Of a stretch of DNA of 64,000 bases, positions 23,664 through 34,184 are shown one piece after another; position 1 is the stretch's first letter, and every line of letters starts with the position of its first letter. This DNA comes from Schizochytrium sp. TIO01 (lineage: Eukaryota; Sar; Bigyra; Thraustochytrida; Thraustochytriidae): the NCBI GenBank assembly GCA_004764695.1, contig SMSO01000032.1, positions 766,501 to 830,500 of the forward strand, read 5' to 3'. Made by a program: the position numbers and the translations under genes. Below the pieces are notes generated by a model. The model saw nothing but the letters and a program-made list of their open reading frames with translations, was not told the origin of the DNA and did not search any database.

Positions 23664-26600
23664 TTACTCGGAAAAATCTTCATCATCGTCATCTTGGTCC
23701 TCATCAGAAGACAATTGAAAGTCATCATCATCAGAAACTGCCTCTACAAGAGACTTTTGTGCTTTCGTTTTTGTTGCACGTGCCCGGCGGGGAGCAGGCT
23801 TGACTGGAGTCAGAGTTGTCTCCTCTTCTGAGGAAGCATCGTCTTCGTCAAATTCCTCCTCAGATTCAGAGAGCTCGACGTACACGGACTTCTTCTTAGC
23901 TGCAGCCCTAGGCTTAGCTGCAGCAGCCTTGGTTGCTGCGGGTTTAGCTGCAGCTGCTTTAGTTGCAGCTGCTTTAGTTGCAGGCTTTGCCTTGGTCGCG
24001 GCGGGCTTGGCTGCAATCTTGGCTGCGGGCTTGGGCTTCTCAGCGGTTTTCAAGCGAGGCTTTTTGCCTTCGGGCTTGGCCAATGTAGGTGTCAGCGCCT
24101 CAAAAGTCGAGGCGTCCTTGCTATAATCATCGTCACTGAAGTCTTCGTCATCATCAGAGTCGAGCAGGACCTTCTTACTAGCGGCACGAGGCTTGGATTT
24201 GGGCTGTACAGGTGTGGCCTCTTTGCGCCGCTTTTCACCGGCCTGGGGAACCTTAGATGGCTTAGGCTTGGGCGCCGGTGAGACCATCATGCGAGCCTTT
24301 AGGCGTTCAGACAAGGAGAGAATGACTTCGTCTTCCTCTTCCTCTTCCGCTTCGTCCTCCTCAATCTGCAGGACTGCAGGAGGTTCGGGAATTGTCTCGG
24401 GTTCATTCTTCACCTTTGGTGCAAGCTTCTTCTTCACTGCAGGCTTTCGGGTTGCCCTTGCTTTAGGTTCAGGCTTTGATTTAAGCTCGAGTGCAAAATC
24501 ATCATCACTTTCATCATCTTCAACAATGAAATCATTCAAATCGTCATCAGAATCCAGGTCCATGAGGGCCTTCTTTTTCTTGGGCGCGGCCTTCTTTTTC
24601 GCAGGAGCCTTCTTGGCTCCACGGCGGCTGCCAGCACCGCGGCGCTGGTTTTGCTCGAGCTCCGCAGCCTTGGCATCCTCCTCCTCCTGAGCATCGAGTG
24701 CTTCCTCCAGAGCATCGAGGTCCTCCTCCCAAAGGTTGTGCGGCTTCTTTCCACGAAGAACATCAAGCTCTTCACGTTTTCCGTCACGCTGCTGGTACAG
24801 CTGTTCAACCTTCTCAAGAGTGAGGTTCCAAAGAGGCATAGATAAAAGGTAGTCGTAACCCTTTGCCAAGATCTCAGTGCCTCCAGCAGGGGCACCAGCT
24901 GCCTCGGGATCCTGCTCCTCGTCAGAAACTGCATCAGCATCTTCCTCAGGGTCGGCAACGTTCCGAGCAGACCGTTTCTGAGGTGGGTGGAACTGGTCGA
25001 AGCCCTTTTCGTGCAGCTCAGCGACGAGATCCTTCTTCTTGCGCTTAGCGATCTTGATCTCGTCATTGATGACCATTTTCACAAAGCGAGCCTTGTTATC
25101 AAGCTTACGCCACTCGGTTTCTAACGTCTTTTCGATGTGTGCCTTACGCTTCACATACATGTCCAAACGGTAGTCAAAGAACTCATCCAGAATTTGCTCA
25201 GGTGTTTCGTATTTGCGAATCATGTTGTCGGTACCGTAAGCATGCATGTTGTTGGTGTTAACGTAAGACTCCAGACGAAATCGCTTGATCAAAGCAGCAT
25301 CTGATTTCATTTGGCGGTACGCTTCAGAGGAGAGAAAGACCGTGAAAAGAACCGTCGAGTCAGTGTGATTTTGGCCTATATCCTTGATAAATCCCTCGGG
25401 GAAGGCCTTCTCGTCATGAAGGAATTGCTTGTACGTCTGTGTCCAAGTTGAAACTGGGAGCTCTGAGATGATGATGGCCTCGCGATCATCATCACGCTCA
25501 AAAACACCACAAACCTTGTAGCGACCCGTAAAGCCCTTCTTGGCATGAATCTCTGGAGAGATCTCACCAGCGAAACCCTTGTACCATGGTTGCAACTTGT
25601 GGTCCATCTCAAGACAGTTCATCTTACGACGCAGATATTCAACCAAATCACGAGGATTGTAGCAAGGAATGTCAGTGGACCAACCTGTACCAATACCAGA
25701 AGTACCGTTCACAAGTACCATTGGCAGAATGGGAGCGTAGTAGGTGGGCTCGATCGACTGACCATCCTCTTCGAGGTAACTCAATAGCGCATCATCGTGA
25801 GCATGATAGATTTTGCGTGTAAGATTGGCGAGGCGCGTGAAAATATAACGACTGGACGCAGCATCCTTACCGCCGAGCAAACGAGAACCGAACTGACCAC
25901 TCGGGAACAGAAGGTTGATATTGTTGGAGCCGACAAAGTCCTGAGCCATGCTTACAACAGTGGTGGCCAGAGAAACCTCACCGTGATGGTAGGCAGAGTG
26001 CTCAGAGACGTAACCTACAAGTTGCGCAACCTTGATATCTGAGTGGAGCTTACGCTTAAAGCAAGAGAACAGAACCTTACGCTGGGAGGGCTTGAAACCG
26101 TCAACCATACTAGGAATACTACGCACATTGTCAGCCATGGAGAAGAGGATGAGTTCCTCGTTCACAAACTTCCTGTAGGCAATGCTGGCCACGTCAAAGT
26201 CCATAAAAGTTCCTGGTACAAAGTTAGCGAGCCAGTCCTTACGGTCAGCAACTCGGCGCTTCGAGAAGGCCATGTCGAGAGCATCACCACCCTCGTCACC
26301 TTCCCACTCCATATCAATACGGTGGCGATCAATCTCAGCAAAATACTCCTTAGCTTCAGCAGCAGTCGAGGTACCGAGACCTTTGTAGTACTTGATCTTC
26401 CAACGTTTGCGCTGCACAGGTGCCAGTGACTCAAGCCAGTGTTCGTATTCAGGCAAGGTATAAAACGGCATGCTTTCACCGCGGCGGGTCAAGGATGTAG
26501 CCTTGACAATTGGAGTGATGAAGACCTGAAGGAAACCAGGAATTTTCAGAAGAGATGGCCAAAAGTGGTGAATGAAGTTCATCAAAAGACCCTTAATATG

Positions 26601-28535
26601 AGAACCATCATGATCTTGATCAGTCATAATCATCAGATGACCATAGCGAAGACCCTTGGTATCCGTGTAAGTCTTACCTGGGGAAAGACCCATGATCTTC
26701 ATGATGTTTTGGATCTCCTCGTTCTTCATGATTTGACTGTGCGAAGCTTCGCGAACGTTCAGGAGCTTACCACGAAGCGGGAAAACACCATAGTTATCTC
26801 GGCCCACCACACTGAGACCACTGATGGCTAGAGTCTTGGCAGAATCACCTTCAGTAAGAATTAAGGTACACTTATCTGAAAGCCGTGTACCAGCATTGTT
26901 TGCATCATCAAGCTTGTCAACATCCTTGATCTTTGACTTCTTGGTACCTCCGGCCTTACGCGAAAGCTCGCGCATCTCTTTCGCCTTGGCCCAGTAGAGA
27001 ATGTTGTCAACAATTGGCGTCTTCTCAATCTGCTTGATGGATTTGTCGCTGATCTGAGGCAGAAACTTCTTGGGCCCAAACTTGGGATGGCGGGTCGTCA
27101 GAGATTCCTTGGTCTGGGAGTCAAAGGCAGGGTTCTCGATAAGACAGTTGACAAAGATCCACAGCTGGCTCTTGATTTGATGGGGCTTAAAGTCAGATCC
27201 CTTACCCTTCTTCTTGAGGAAAGGTTGCAATAACGTTGCAACCTGGTCTGCAACAAAATTTACGTGCTGACCACCCTTCATCGTACAGATACCGTTAACA
27301 AAACTGACTTGCTGCATTTGACCATCAGGGCTAGGTGCAATACAGATCTCCCAGCGCTCATTGACACGCTCGTAAATCTTACGCACAGGTCCAGATTTGG
27401 TCTTCTTTTTAGCGGCTTTCTTCTTCTTGCCACTGCCGTAATCATCGTCACTATAATCATCATCTTCCTCATCGTCGTTGGCCTCTGCCTCTTCCTTAAC
27501 ATCCTTGGGAAGGTACAAGTCGATGTACTGGTCAAAGTTTGAAACCTTGAGAGCTGTGCCATCTAGGCTCACTTTAACAGACTTATCAGTGACACCAGCA
27601 ACATCATAAACACGTTTTTTAAGAAGAGAGATAGTATCCTTGTCGAGTCCGTCAGACATACCAAAACGTGCGTAGTCTGGAGTGAAAGTGACACAGGTGA
27701 AGTCCTTTCCAGAGGCACTCTTAAGGGTAGGTTCACCCTTCACACTCATGTTCTTGGTCCAAGTCTGTTTGTACCTGTAGCCACTCTTGGAGTCGTTAGT
27801 CTCCACGGAGAACTCAGTACTGAAAATGTTGGCGAGCTTTGCACCGTAACCGTTACGACCACCAACAACACGTTTCTCGGTATCTTCGAAGTTCTCACCA
27901 GTCATAAGATGCCCAAAAACAAGCTCGGGAATGTACACATTGTGCTCGCTGTGGATCTCTACTGGAATACCACGGCCGTCGTTCCAGACGGAGATGGCGC
28001 CCGTGTCTTCGTTAATTGTAACTTTGATGTTACGCATGTTAGGGTCACGCTGCTTGTTATCTGATGCATTGACGAGGATTTCATCAAAGATCTTGTACAG
28101 ACCAGGCACGTAGGTGACATTGCGGAACTGCATCCCATCTTCATCATCAAAAACCCACATCTGCGTAGTGACTTCCTCTGTGGAACCAATGTAAGTATCC
28201 GGGCGGAGCATGATATGCTCAAGCTGCGTCTTCTTCTGATACTTGTTGGACAGCTGGGCACGCTCCATAGAAGTTCTCCGCGCTCCAGCGCTGCCCTTTT
28301 TGGCAGGCTTCGTGACATCGGCATCATCATCTAGGTCGAAGTCATCGTATGCTTCTTCGTCCTCAGAATCGCTTAATGCTACTTTCTTAGTCGAAGCTTT
28401 CTTGGTTGCAGCCTTAGGCTTGCGAGCAGCAGGAGCTTTCTTATTTGCCTGCTTCTTGACATTTTCCTTGGACGCAGCAGGAACGAATTCATCATCACTG
28501 CTCATGTCCATGCAAAAGTCTTCATCGTCGCTCAT
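23664..28535 (-). CDS. TOP2: DNA topoisomerase II
   Basis: This 1,623-residue type IIA topoisomerase passes one DNA duplex through another using ATP, and is needed for chromosome separation. The frame extends a few codons upstream without an ATG; the first ATG gives MSDDEDF. The GHKL ATPase contains LEHIMLRPDTYIGS, DNKQRDP and GRNGYGAK (226-233), and the transducer lysine loop is QTK (474-476). TOPRIM motifs are EGDSAK (562-567) and DQDHDG (639-644). The breakage Tyr897 follows Arg896 in ASSRYIFTRL, and KGLGTSTAAEAKEYF is present. Two stretches are low-complexity: a 35-residue insert at about 346-382, acidic then Lys-rich, inside the transducer; and the tail after about residue 1300, with alternating Lys/Ala and Asp/Glu/Ser blocks like the nuclear regulatory tails of other eukaryotic TOP2 proteins. 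The gene is uninterrupted over 4.9 kb. Confidence 0.98.
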   Translation of the reverse strand: MSDDEDFCMDMSSDDEFVPAASKENVKKQANKKAPAARKPKAATKKASTKKVALSDSEDEEAYDDFDLDDDADVTKPAKKGSAGARRTSMERAQLSNKYQKKTQLEHIMLRPDTYIGSTEEVTTQMWVFDDEDGMQFRNVTYVPGLYKIFDEILVNASDNKQRDPNMRNIKVTINEDTGAISVWNDGRGIPVEIHSEHNVYIPELVFGHLMTGENFEDTEKRVVGGRNGYGAKLANIFSTEFSVETNDSKSGYRYKQTWTKNMSVKGEPTLKSASGKDFTCVTFTPDYARFGMSDGLDKDTISLLKKRVYDVAGVTDKSVKVSLDGTALKVSNFDQYIDLYLPKDVKEEAEANDDEEDDDYSDDDYGSGKKKKAAKKKTKSGPVRKIYERVNERWEICIAPSPDGQMQQVSFVNGICTMKGGQHVNFVADQVATLLQPFLKKKGKGSDFKPHQIKSQLWIFVNCLIENPAFDSQTKESLTTRHPKFGPKKFLPQISDKSIKQIEKTPIVDNILYWAKAKEMRELSRKAGGTKKSKIKDVDKLDDANNAGTRLSDKCTLILTEGDSAKTLAISGLSVVGRDNYGVFPLRGKLLNVREASHSQIMKNEEIQNIMKIMGLSPGKTYTDTKGLRYGHLMIMTDQDHDGSHIKGLLMNFIHHFWPSLLKIPGFLQVFITPIVKATSLTRRGESMPFYTLPEYEHWLESLAPVQRKRWKIKYYKGLGTSTAAEAKEYFAEIDRHRIDMEWEGDEGGDALDMAFSKRRVADRKDWLANFVPGTFMDFDVASIAYRKFVNEELILFSMADNVRSIPSMVDGFKPSQRKVLFSCFKRKLHSDIKVAQLVGYVSEHSAYHHGEVSLATTVVSMAQDFVGSNNINLLFPSGQFGSRLLGGKDAASSRYIFTRLANLTRKIYHAHDDALLSYLEEDGQSIEPTYYAPILPMVLVNGTSGIGTGWSTDIPCYNPRDLVEYLRRKMNCLEMDHKLQPWYKGFAGEISPEIHAKKGFTGRYKVCGVFERDDDREAIIISELPVSTWTQTYKQFLHDEKAFPEGFIKDIGQNHTDSTVLFTVFLSSEAYRQMKSDAALIKRFRLESYVNTNNMHAYGTDNMIRKYETPEQILDEFFDYRLDMYVKRKAHIEKTLETEWRKLDNKARFVKMVINDEIKIAKRKKKDLVAELHEKGFDQFHPPQKRSARNVADPEEDADAVSDEEQDPEAAGAPAGGTEILAKGYDYLLSMPLWNLTLEKVEQLYQQRDGKREELDVLRGKKPHNLWEEDLDALEEALDAQEEEDAKAAELEQNQRRGAGSRRGAKKAPAKKKAAPKKKKALMDLDSDDDLNDFIVEDDESDDDFALELKSKPEPKARATRKPAVKKKLAPKVKNEPETIPEPPAVLQIEEDEAEEEEEDEVILSLSERLKARMMVSPAPKPKPSKVPQAGEKRRKEATPVQPKSKPRAASKKVLLDSDDDEDFSDDDYSKDASTFEALTPTLAKPEGKKPRLKTAEKPKPAAKIAAKPAATKAKPATKAAATKAAAAKPAATKAAAAKPRAAAKKKSVYVELSESEEEFDEDDASSEEETTLTPVKPAPRRARATKTKAQKSLVEAVSDDDDFQLSSDEDQDDDDEDFSE

Positions 28536-29568
28536 CTTGTCGCGCGCTCCCAAAGGATCGCGCCTTCAAGGGCCAAGCTTACCGTGCGTCCACCTGCTTC
28601 TGTGCAGGCCGCACTGCCGTTCGAATTTACGAACGGAAGTTAGTGGTTTGTAGTTCGAGGTTTGCTTAATCAAACATCTCCGGCCGTTGTCGGTTTTCCA
28701 CAACCTTGCAAACCCTGAGCAGAATTCCATCAGCAGTTTTGACGCGACCTTCGTATTTTACAATTTGAGTTCTATCCTTGCTAGAGTTCTCTCTATCTAA
28801 TCCTCGGCGGTTGCACGCCTTCGATCCTATGCCTACTCTTACCAGACCAGGCAATTCTTTTTTAACATCTTGTTAGATAAGAAATTGTAAATAAACGGAA
28901 CAGGGGTATTTGGTATAACTACTTAGTATTTCTTTCTATCTGGCTACGTAAGACTGTGAGGCTAGTTGAAAAGGCGTGAAAGTCAAAACACCCGTTGCAC
29001 ATTCTTCTGATGGGCAAGCAAGGAATATAGGCTAATGAATTTATTTATGGCCACGCGCTTCAGCAGGTAAGAGTTATTGTGGGCATAATAGCTTAATCAC
29101 TGAGAAGATAGTTTCTAAGTTATAATGTTGCTAAGTCGACTACGCAACAGAACGTTGTAATGCTGGACATAGTACCTAGTTCTTAAGTTACTTTATATAA
29201 TGGAGTGAAACATTGTTTGGGAGAGACCTGAAACACTAGTGCTTTGCATTCGACTCCTGCTGAAGAGTGAAACAAATCAAGGGGATAGAACAGGGATTCT
29301 TTTACAAACGCCAAACATGGGGAGAGGGAGTTTATGTATTAGGATACGACGATTGGTTTAGTAAAATTAATCCCCAAAGATGAGAATAAAAGAGTACGTT
29401 TGCAGCACTCTCTGAAATGGACCACAGTATTGTCAGTCGCTGAGTAAAATGCACGAATGTTTGACTCTGAATCTTTCCAATAATGGATAAGCCTTGGGCG
29501 GCAATAGAGGTTTTGCTTTGTTGGCGATTTTAACCCCTGGAAACTTTATTGTGAACACGAATTTACGC
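28536..29568. other. Upstream region of TOP2
   Basis: About 1 kb between TOP2 and the first TPMT gene, both minus strand. A short open frame (28666-28854) has no ATG at its start and no family resemblance, so it is not called. No other structure is seen. Confidence 0.4.
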
Positions 29569-30413
29569 TTAACGCTTCTTCATGAGGTAGACTGCTTCGC
29601 TGGTCTCAGGCATCGGGGCCTCATGCCTCTCGAGGAGCTCAACCGTGAAATGCGGATCGAAAAGTTCCCGCACGATATCCTCGGTCACACTATGAGGAGG
29701 GCCAGGGCGTACACCTTCAGGGTACTCAAAGGTGCAAAGAAGGACAGTAGCGTCTGGGGTGGTCTGCTGAACCATAGTCTCCACATACTGCTTGCGCATA
29801 TCCGGATCAATAGCTACGAGAGAGGCGCGATCCCAGATATGAGTGAATTTGTTGTGGCCAGACTCACCAAGATCGCTCCATCCATGGGGAAGATTAAAGA
29901 GATCCATTTTGCCAATTGCAACATGGTTCTCAGAGCCTGGCGCAGGGGCTCGGTACAGCTTCTTATCACTCTTTTCTAGAGCCTCGCCATCCCACTCGAG
30001 TTTGTGCTCTTCAGCAAATTGGTCAATCGCCTCCTGAGCAATTTCAACACCAGCAACGAAGCCAAACTGAGCAAGCCATACCAAGTCAACAGTCTTACCA
30101 CACAAAGGCACAAAGAAGTTGCATTCCCCATCTTCAGACATCATATGCTCCTTGTATTTGACAAGGTTGGGGTTCACATCCTGGACATGCCAACCAGGGT
30201 TGGTGTTTGCGTCGACAGCTGAGGTCCATCGCTTGTGCCATGCCTCAAGGTGATCTAGTTTAGATTCTAAAGCCTCCTTGACCCTCAGCTTTGGTCGCAC
30301 TTTGGTCTTCTTCTCCCTGGCACATTGCCACGCCGCCAAAGATGCTTGCAGCCACGCTGAGACGAGCCGCTTGGCGCATGGAGTTCATAGCTACTCGGTT
30401 CATCGTTTTCTCT
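29569..30413 (-). CDS. TPMT: TPMT-family methyltransferase, copy 1, frame break after the presequence
   Basis: This is a SAM-dependent methyltransferase of the thiopurine S-methyltransferase family, which also includes plant halide/thiol methyltransferases. The body has FVPLCGK, GVEIAQEAIDQF (SAM site), IWDRASLVAI and PGPPHSV, all family hallmarks, and ends at KKR like copy 3. The body frame runs from about 30300 to 29569 and has no ATG before the conserved part; a TGA lies upstream in that frame near 30398. A mitochondrial-type leader (MNSMRQAARLSVAASIFGG) instead lies in another frame from ATG 30413 and stops near 30262. Joining the two needs a +1 shift or a very short intron between about 30340 and 30265. 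This may be a sequencing error, an unrecognised intron or a fresh mutation. The methyl acceptor is unknown. Confidence 0.8.
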
Positions 30414-31172
30414 CCTTTATCTTCGTCACAGCAAGACAAGATCAGACAAGGCAAGACTCGATCTAAAGACAATCAACAAAGACCGATGCTCTGCGTTAAT
30501 GATTTCTTGCATGTATTTCCTGATTCAGGTTTGTTTCGTATCGCAGCTCCAAGTTTGCCGAAGAAATCCTTCGCCCACAGTGATTAGATTATAATCATGA
30601 TCCTAGGCCTAGGCATAGTACAAAATATTCATCTTAGAAAACCTATAGCTGAACTTCTAAAACCATGGAGTTGCTTACCTATCCCTTTAAAGTCAAATTC
30701 ACCTGCGAAAAGAGGGTTTTAGATGTCTTGCTATGCAAACAGATAGGACTCTATACTTGCTTGCTGGGTGCCCACACTCTATTGACATGGTGCGGATAGA
30801 CTTAAAAGAAGACACAAAAGCAAGCAAGAGGCTTTGCGAAGCAAGAAGCGCTTCCCTCGGCATGACTATCTGATCTTTCCGAGATGAAGGAAACATGGAG
30901 ATCCAGTTCTCTGACTAGTGGCAGATAGGTTGGGAAATCCTCCGTATGCTTTTACCGACACCGCTATAGCAAAAATGGCCAGGTTCTATGAAGGTTATAG
31001 TATCTCCGGTTTAATGAATCAAGAGAAGGAGAGAATATAATGCTCAAGGTTTTTGAAACCTTGGTCTGTTATTCTTAAGATGAGACTGTACTACCCTGAG
31101 TGATATGGGCACAATTATAAAATGACGATAGTTGTTAGTTTTGGGATCAGCAGATTTAACCCGTGAAACTGT
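30414..31172. other. Spacer between TPMT copies 1 and 2
   Basis: 759 bases, AT-rich, no further TPMT fragment and no other gene recognised. Confidence 0.4.
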
Positions 31173-32072
31173 CTACAAGCTTGAGGTTCCTGTTTGCTTG
31201 CGACGCAAAAGATAGACAGCTTCCTTTGTGCTTCGCATTGGGACTTCATGCCTATCCAAAAGTTGAATTTCAAAAAATTCGGTGAACAATTCGTGGACGG
31301 TATCTTCAGATATTGAATGTGGTGGAGGCTTTCGAACTTCCGCAGGATATTCAAAGGTGCACAGAAGCACTACAGCATCTGGAGTACACTGTTCAACTAG
31401 ACTGGCCACGTATGCTCTACGCATTTTTGGCTCAATAGCTACAAGCGAAGCCCTATCCCAAATATAGTTGAATTTGACATTCTGGGTGACGTTTATATTT
31501 GGTTCACTCCATCCTTGAGGTAAGTTGAAGAGATCTTTTTTGGCAATCACAACATCGTGAGCTGTACCGGGCACTTTGGCATGAAATAAAGTATTTGCAG
31601 ACTTCTCAAGAGCATATACGCTCCAGCTGAGATCATGTTCATCTCGAAATTGATCGATTGCCTCTTGGGCGATGTCAACTCCAGCTACGAAGATTTATTG
31701 CGCAAGCCAGATCAAATCAACTGATTTTCCACACAAAGGTACGAAAAACCTGCGCGTCTGAGATGATTTATGCTCTCCAAAAAAATGATCCTTGAATAGC
31801 TTCAAATTAGGATTAACAAAATCAAAGTGCCAAAATGGGTTATGGTGCTCTTGGGTGCTTTTGGTCCAAATATTTTGCCAGAAGTCCAAATCTCCAGGTT
31901 TAGCTCTCACTTGTTGCTCTTGTGTACTGGCGCTATTTAACATGTCACTGCCGTTGTTATCTTCGTCTTGACATACTGCTTCTCTTCCACTAACTGCGAG
32001 AAGACCTGCTGTTGCCAGGAGCTTGCAGGTAGTAGTTGCCCGACGGGCCGAAAGCGCTGGTCTGTGAAGCAT
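31173..32072 (-). pseudogene. TPMT: TPMT-family methyltransferase, copy 2, interrupted by one in-frame TAA
   Basis: A 299-codon frame starting at an ATG, complete but for a TAA at codon 126 (31695-31697). Before it come a basic presequence (MLHRPALSARRATTTCKLL), FWQNIWTKS, FVPLCGKSVDLIWLAQ and then the stop. After it the same frame resumes with IFVAGVDIAQEAIDQF, IWDRASLVAIEPKMRRAYV, CTFEYP and a normal C-terminus. Copies 1 and 3 have Phe-Gly or Tyr-Gly where this copy has stop-Ile. The rest is well preserved, so inactivation looks recent, or the stop is read through. It is called a pseudogene because the stop separates the two halves of the SAM site. A split gene is unlikely, because no gap or frame change accompanies the stop. 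Confidence 0.85.
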
Positions 32073-32688
32073 GGGACAAGAGAGAGACGATCGATCTCTT
32101 ACAACAACACAGCAGAAATCAACGTGAAGTGTTCCTTTTGCGTCGCAAAGACCCTATCGTCAGTAAAGATAGGCGTAGGATAAACGCGTCCAACGCTTGC
32201 GGAGAGCCGAGTTCTGAGTTTATTTGTTTTGAAAAAGTGCTTACGGGTTGATATTTCTGGGTGTTGGAGATCGGAATCCAAGATATTGACTGATGAAGAG
32301 TACCTACCATATTTATTTCCATCATATGAACTCCATGGAATTTAATTTCTTTTTACTATTATTACCACAAGAATGTTTTTCTTACTATAGAAGGGCCTAA
32401 TATGTAATCTGGCGGCGTAGTCTTTGTTGATGACCATCTAACTTGAGCTGCAGGAAGAGTATCTGCGGACTGCTCTTTAAAGCACGAATGGGATATGGCT
32501 TCTGGAATTAGATAGATACAAATGGTATCTTTTTGCATCTCAATCTTCTCTTGGAGGGGGGAAGGGGATAAACAAAAGAAGAGCTGTATTATATATTTCC
32601 CATATGTATGAAGATGCATTAAATTATCGAACTCAACAAAACCAAACATTGCGAATATCTAAGCATACCTACTCATGTGGCGCAGCCA
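32073..32688. other. Spacer between TPMT copies 2 and 3
   Basis: 616 bases, AT-rich, nothing recognised. Confidence 0.4.
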
Positions 32689-33501
32689 TTAGCGTTTCTT
32701 CATGCAAAAGACGAGCTCTTCAGTGTGCGGCATAGGGATGGGTCGCTTCATCAATAATTCGACAGTAAAATAATCCTCATACAACTCACGAACTATGCTC
32801 TCTGGCACACAGTACGGAGGCCCGGGGTGAGCCCCTTCAGGATACTCAAATGTGCTAAGAAGGACGATGGCATTTGGAGAGGTTTGTTCGCGTATGACTT
32901 CGACATACTGTTCTCGTAGAGGAGCCTCAATAGCAACGAGCGATGCTCGATCCCAAACACGATCAAACTTATGTTTCTTCGACGCCCCAAGGTCACTCCA
33001 ACCATCAGGAAGGTTAAAAAAATCCATCTTTCCTATCACAATGTCATTGCTTGTGGCAGCACTATGCGCGCTGTAAAGCTTCTCGTCGCTTTTTTGCAAA
33101 GTATCTTTGTCCCAAGTAAGCTTGTTCTCAGCGGCAAACTGATCAATTGCGTCTTGAGAGATTTCAACTCCAGCAACAAAACCATACTGGGAAAGCCAAG
33201 TTAGGTCAAGCGATTTACCACAGAGTGGAACAAAGAAGTTATGTTTTTCACCTTTTGCGATAAATCTGTCCTCAAACTGGAGTAGTCTTTTGTTTACAGC
33301 ATCGATATGCCAGAAGGGTTGCTTTGTCTGAAATTGCTCAGTCCACATATTCACCCACGACTCCGTCTGCTTTGGCTTTTGTTGTTCCTGCATCAGAGCG
33401 GTGCTGGCATGCAAACTCCGCGTTGAGACAGGATGTTGTGAAGCCTCTTGCAGGAAACTAGTGAGGCGCCGCATCGCCTTTTCGCTCGACCTTATCATCA
33501 T
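32689..33501 (-). CDS. TPMT: TPMT-family methyltransferase, copy 3 (intact)
   Basis: This 270-residue SAM-dependent methyltransferase is the intact member of the array. The frame extends about 74 codons upstream without an ATG, so the start is the ATG pair at 33501/33498. Residues 1 to about 35 (MMIRSSEKAMRRLTSFLQ...) are basic with Ser/Arg/Ala, suggesting import into mitochondria. WVNMW near residue 50 begins the fold; VPLCGKS (91-97) and GVEIS (111-115) form the SAM site. WDRASL (183-188) and PGPPY (226-230) are family signatures. TPMT-family enzymes methylate thiols, halides or chalcogen oxyanions depending on the member; the acceptor here cannot be read. It is as close to copies 1 and 2 as they are to each other, so local duplication is the likely origin. 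Confidence 0.92.
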   Translation of the reverse strand: MMIRSSEKAMRRLTSFLQEASQHPVSTRSLHASTALMQEQQKPKQTESWVNMWTEQFQTKQPFWHIDAVNKRLLQFEDRFIAKGEKHNFFVPLCGKSLDLTWLSQYGFVAGVEISQDAIDQFAAENKLTWDKDTLQKSDEKLYSAHSAATSNDIVIGKMDFFNLPDGWSDLGASKKHKFDRVWDRASLVAIEAPLREQYVEVIREQTSPNAIVLLSTFEYPEGAHPGPPYCVPESIVRELYEDYFTVELLMKRPIPMPHTEELVFCMKKR

Positions 33502-34184
33502 CTTCCCTCGCTTGAACTTTATTTTAAGATAGCTCGGTTTCGACCTTCTTGCGATACAATGAAGGCTACATAAACTACGCGGGCCAAGGAAGCAGCTCTG
33601 GCCACACCCGACAAACGCGAGTGGATTCTCGCAACTTCGATACGGGTTTGAAGAGCACAAATCCGCACCAGGAAGAAACCCAATCCTACTAACACTAGTG
33701 CTAACTATTAAGTCATTTAGCAAAGATGTGTATTTCCGATCGTTGCAGGTTCGTTTATTGGGAGGGCAGAGAGATCCAACCTGCTACAATTGAAGGTGCT
33801 TTGGTTCGTTGATCAAAGACGAACGGGAGGTTTGCGCATTCCTGAGAAAATGATAGACTTGAATCTTAGGCATATAAAAATTGGATTCTTTAAAATTCCA
33901 GGATCAATATGTTGAGAAGGAATACTTATAGAGATTCTTGTTGATATATTTACTTTAACGATCACCAGGCGGGGGGGGATTCTTTTCTCACCTCAAAATC
34001 AATGGAGAACTTTTAAGTAGAATAGTGCAGGATAATGAGAGAGACCATAGAAAGAAGACGAAATGGAGATAAAAGAGCAAACGAGGTGAATTGAAACTTG
34101 AAAACGTGGCACTGGCAAGACTTTTATGTAGACTTACAACTCGTCAAAGATTCCTTTGAAGGATCACTCATTTGAGATGCCACT
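33502..34184. other. Upstream region of TPMT copy 3
   Basis: 683 bases. The first part is an open frame continuous with copy 3 but without an ATG, taken as leader. A G-run occurs near 33971. Nothing else is recognised. Confidence 0.4.

Noticed and set aside
26043-26831. Plus-strand open frames inside TOP2
   Set aside because: They are shadows of a conserved ORF, with no likely start context or family likeness.
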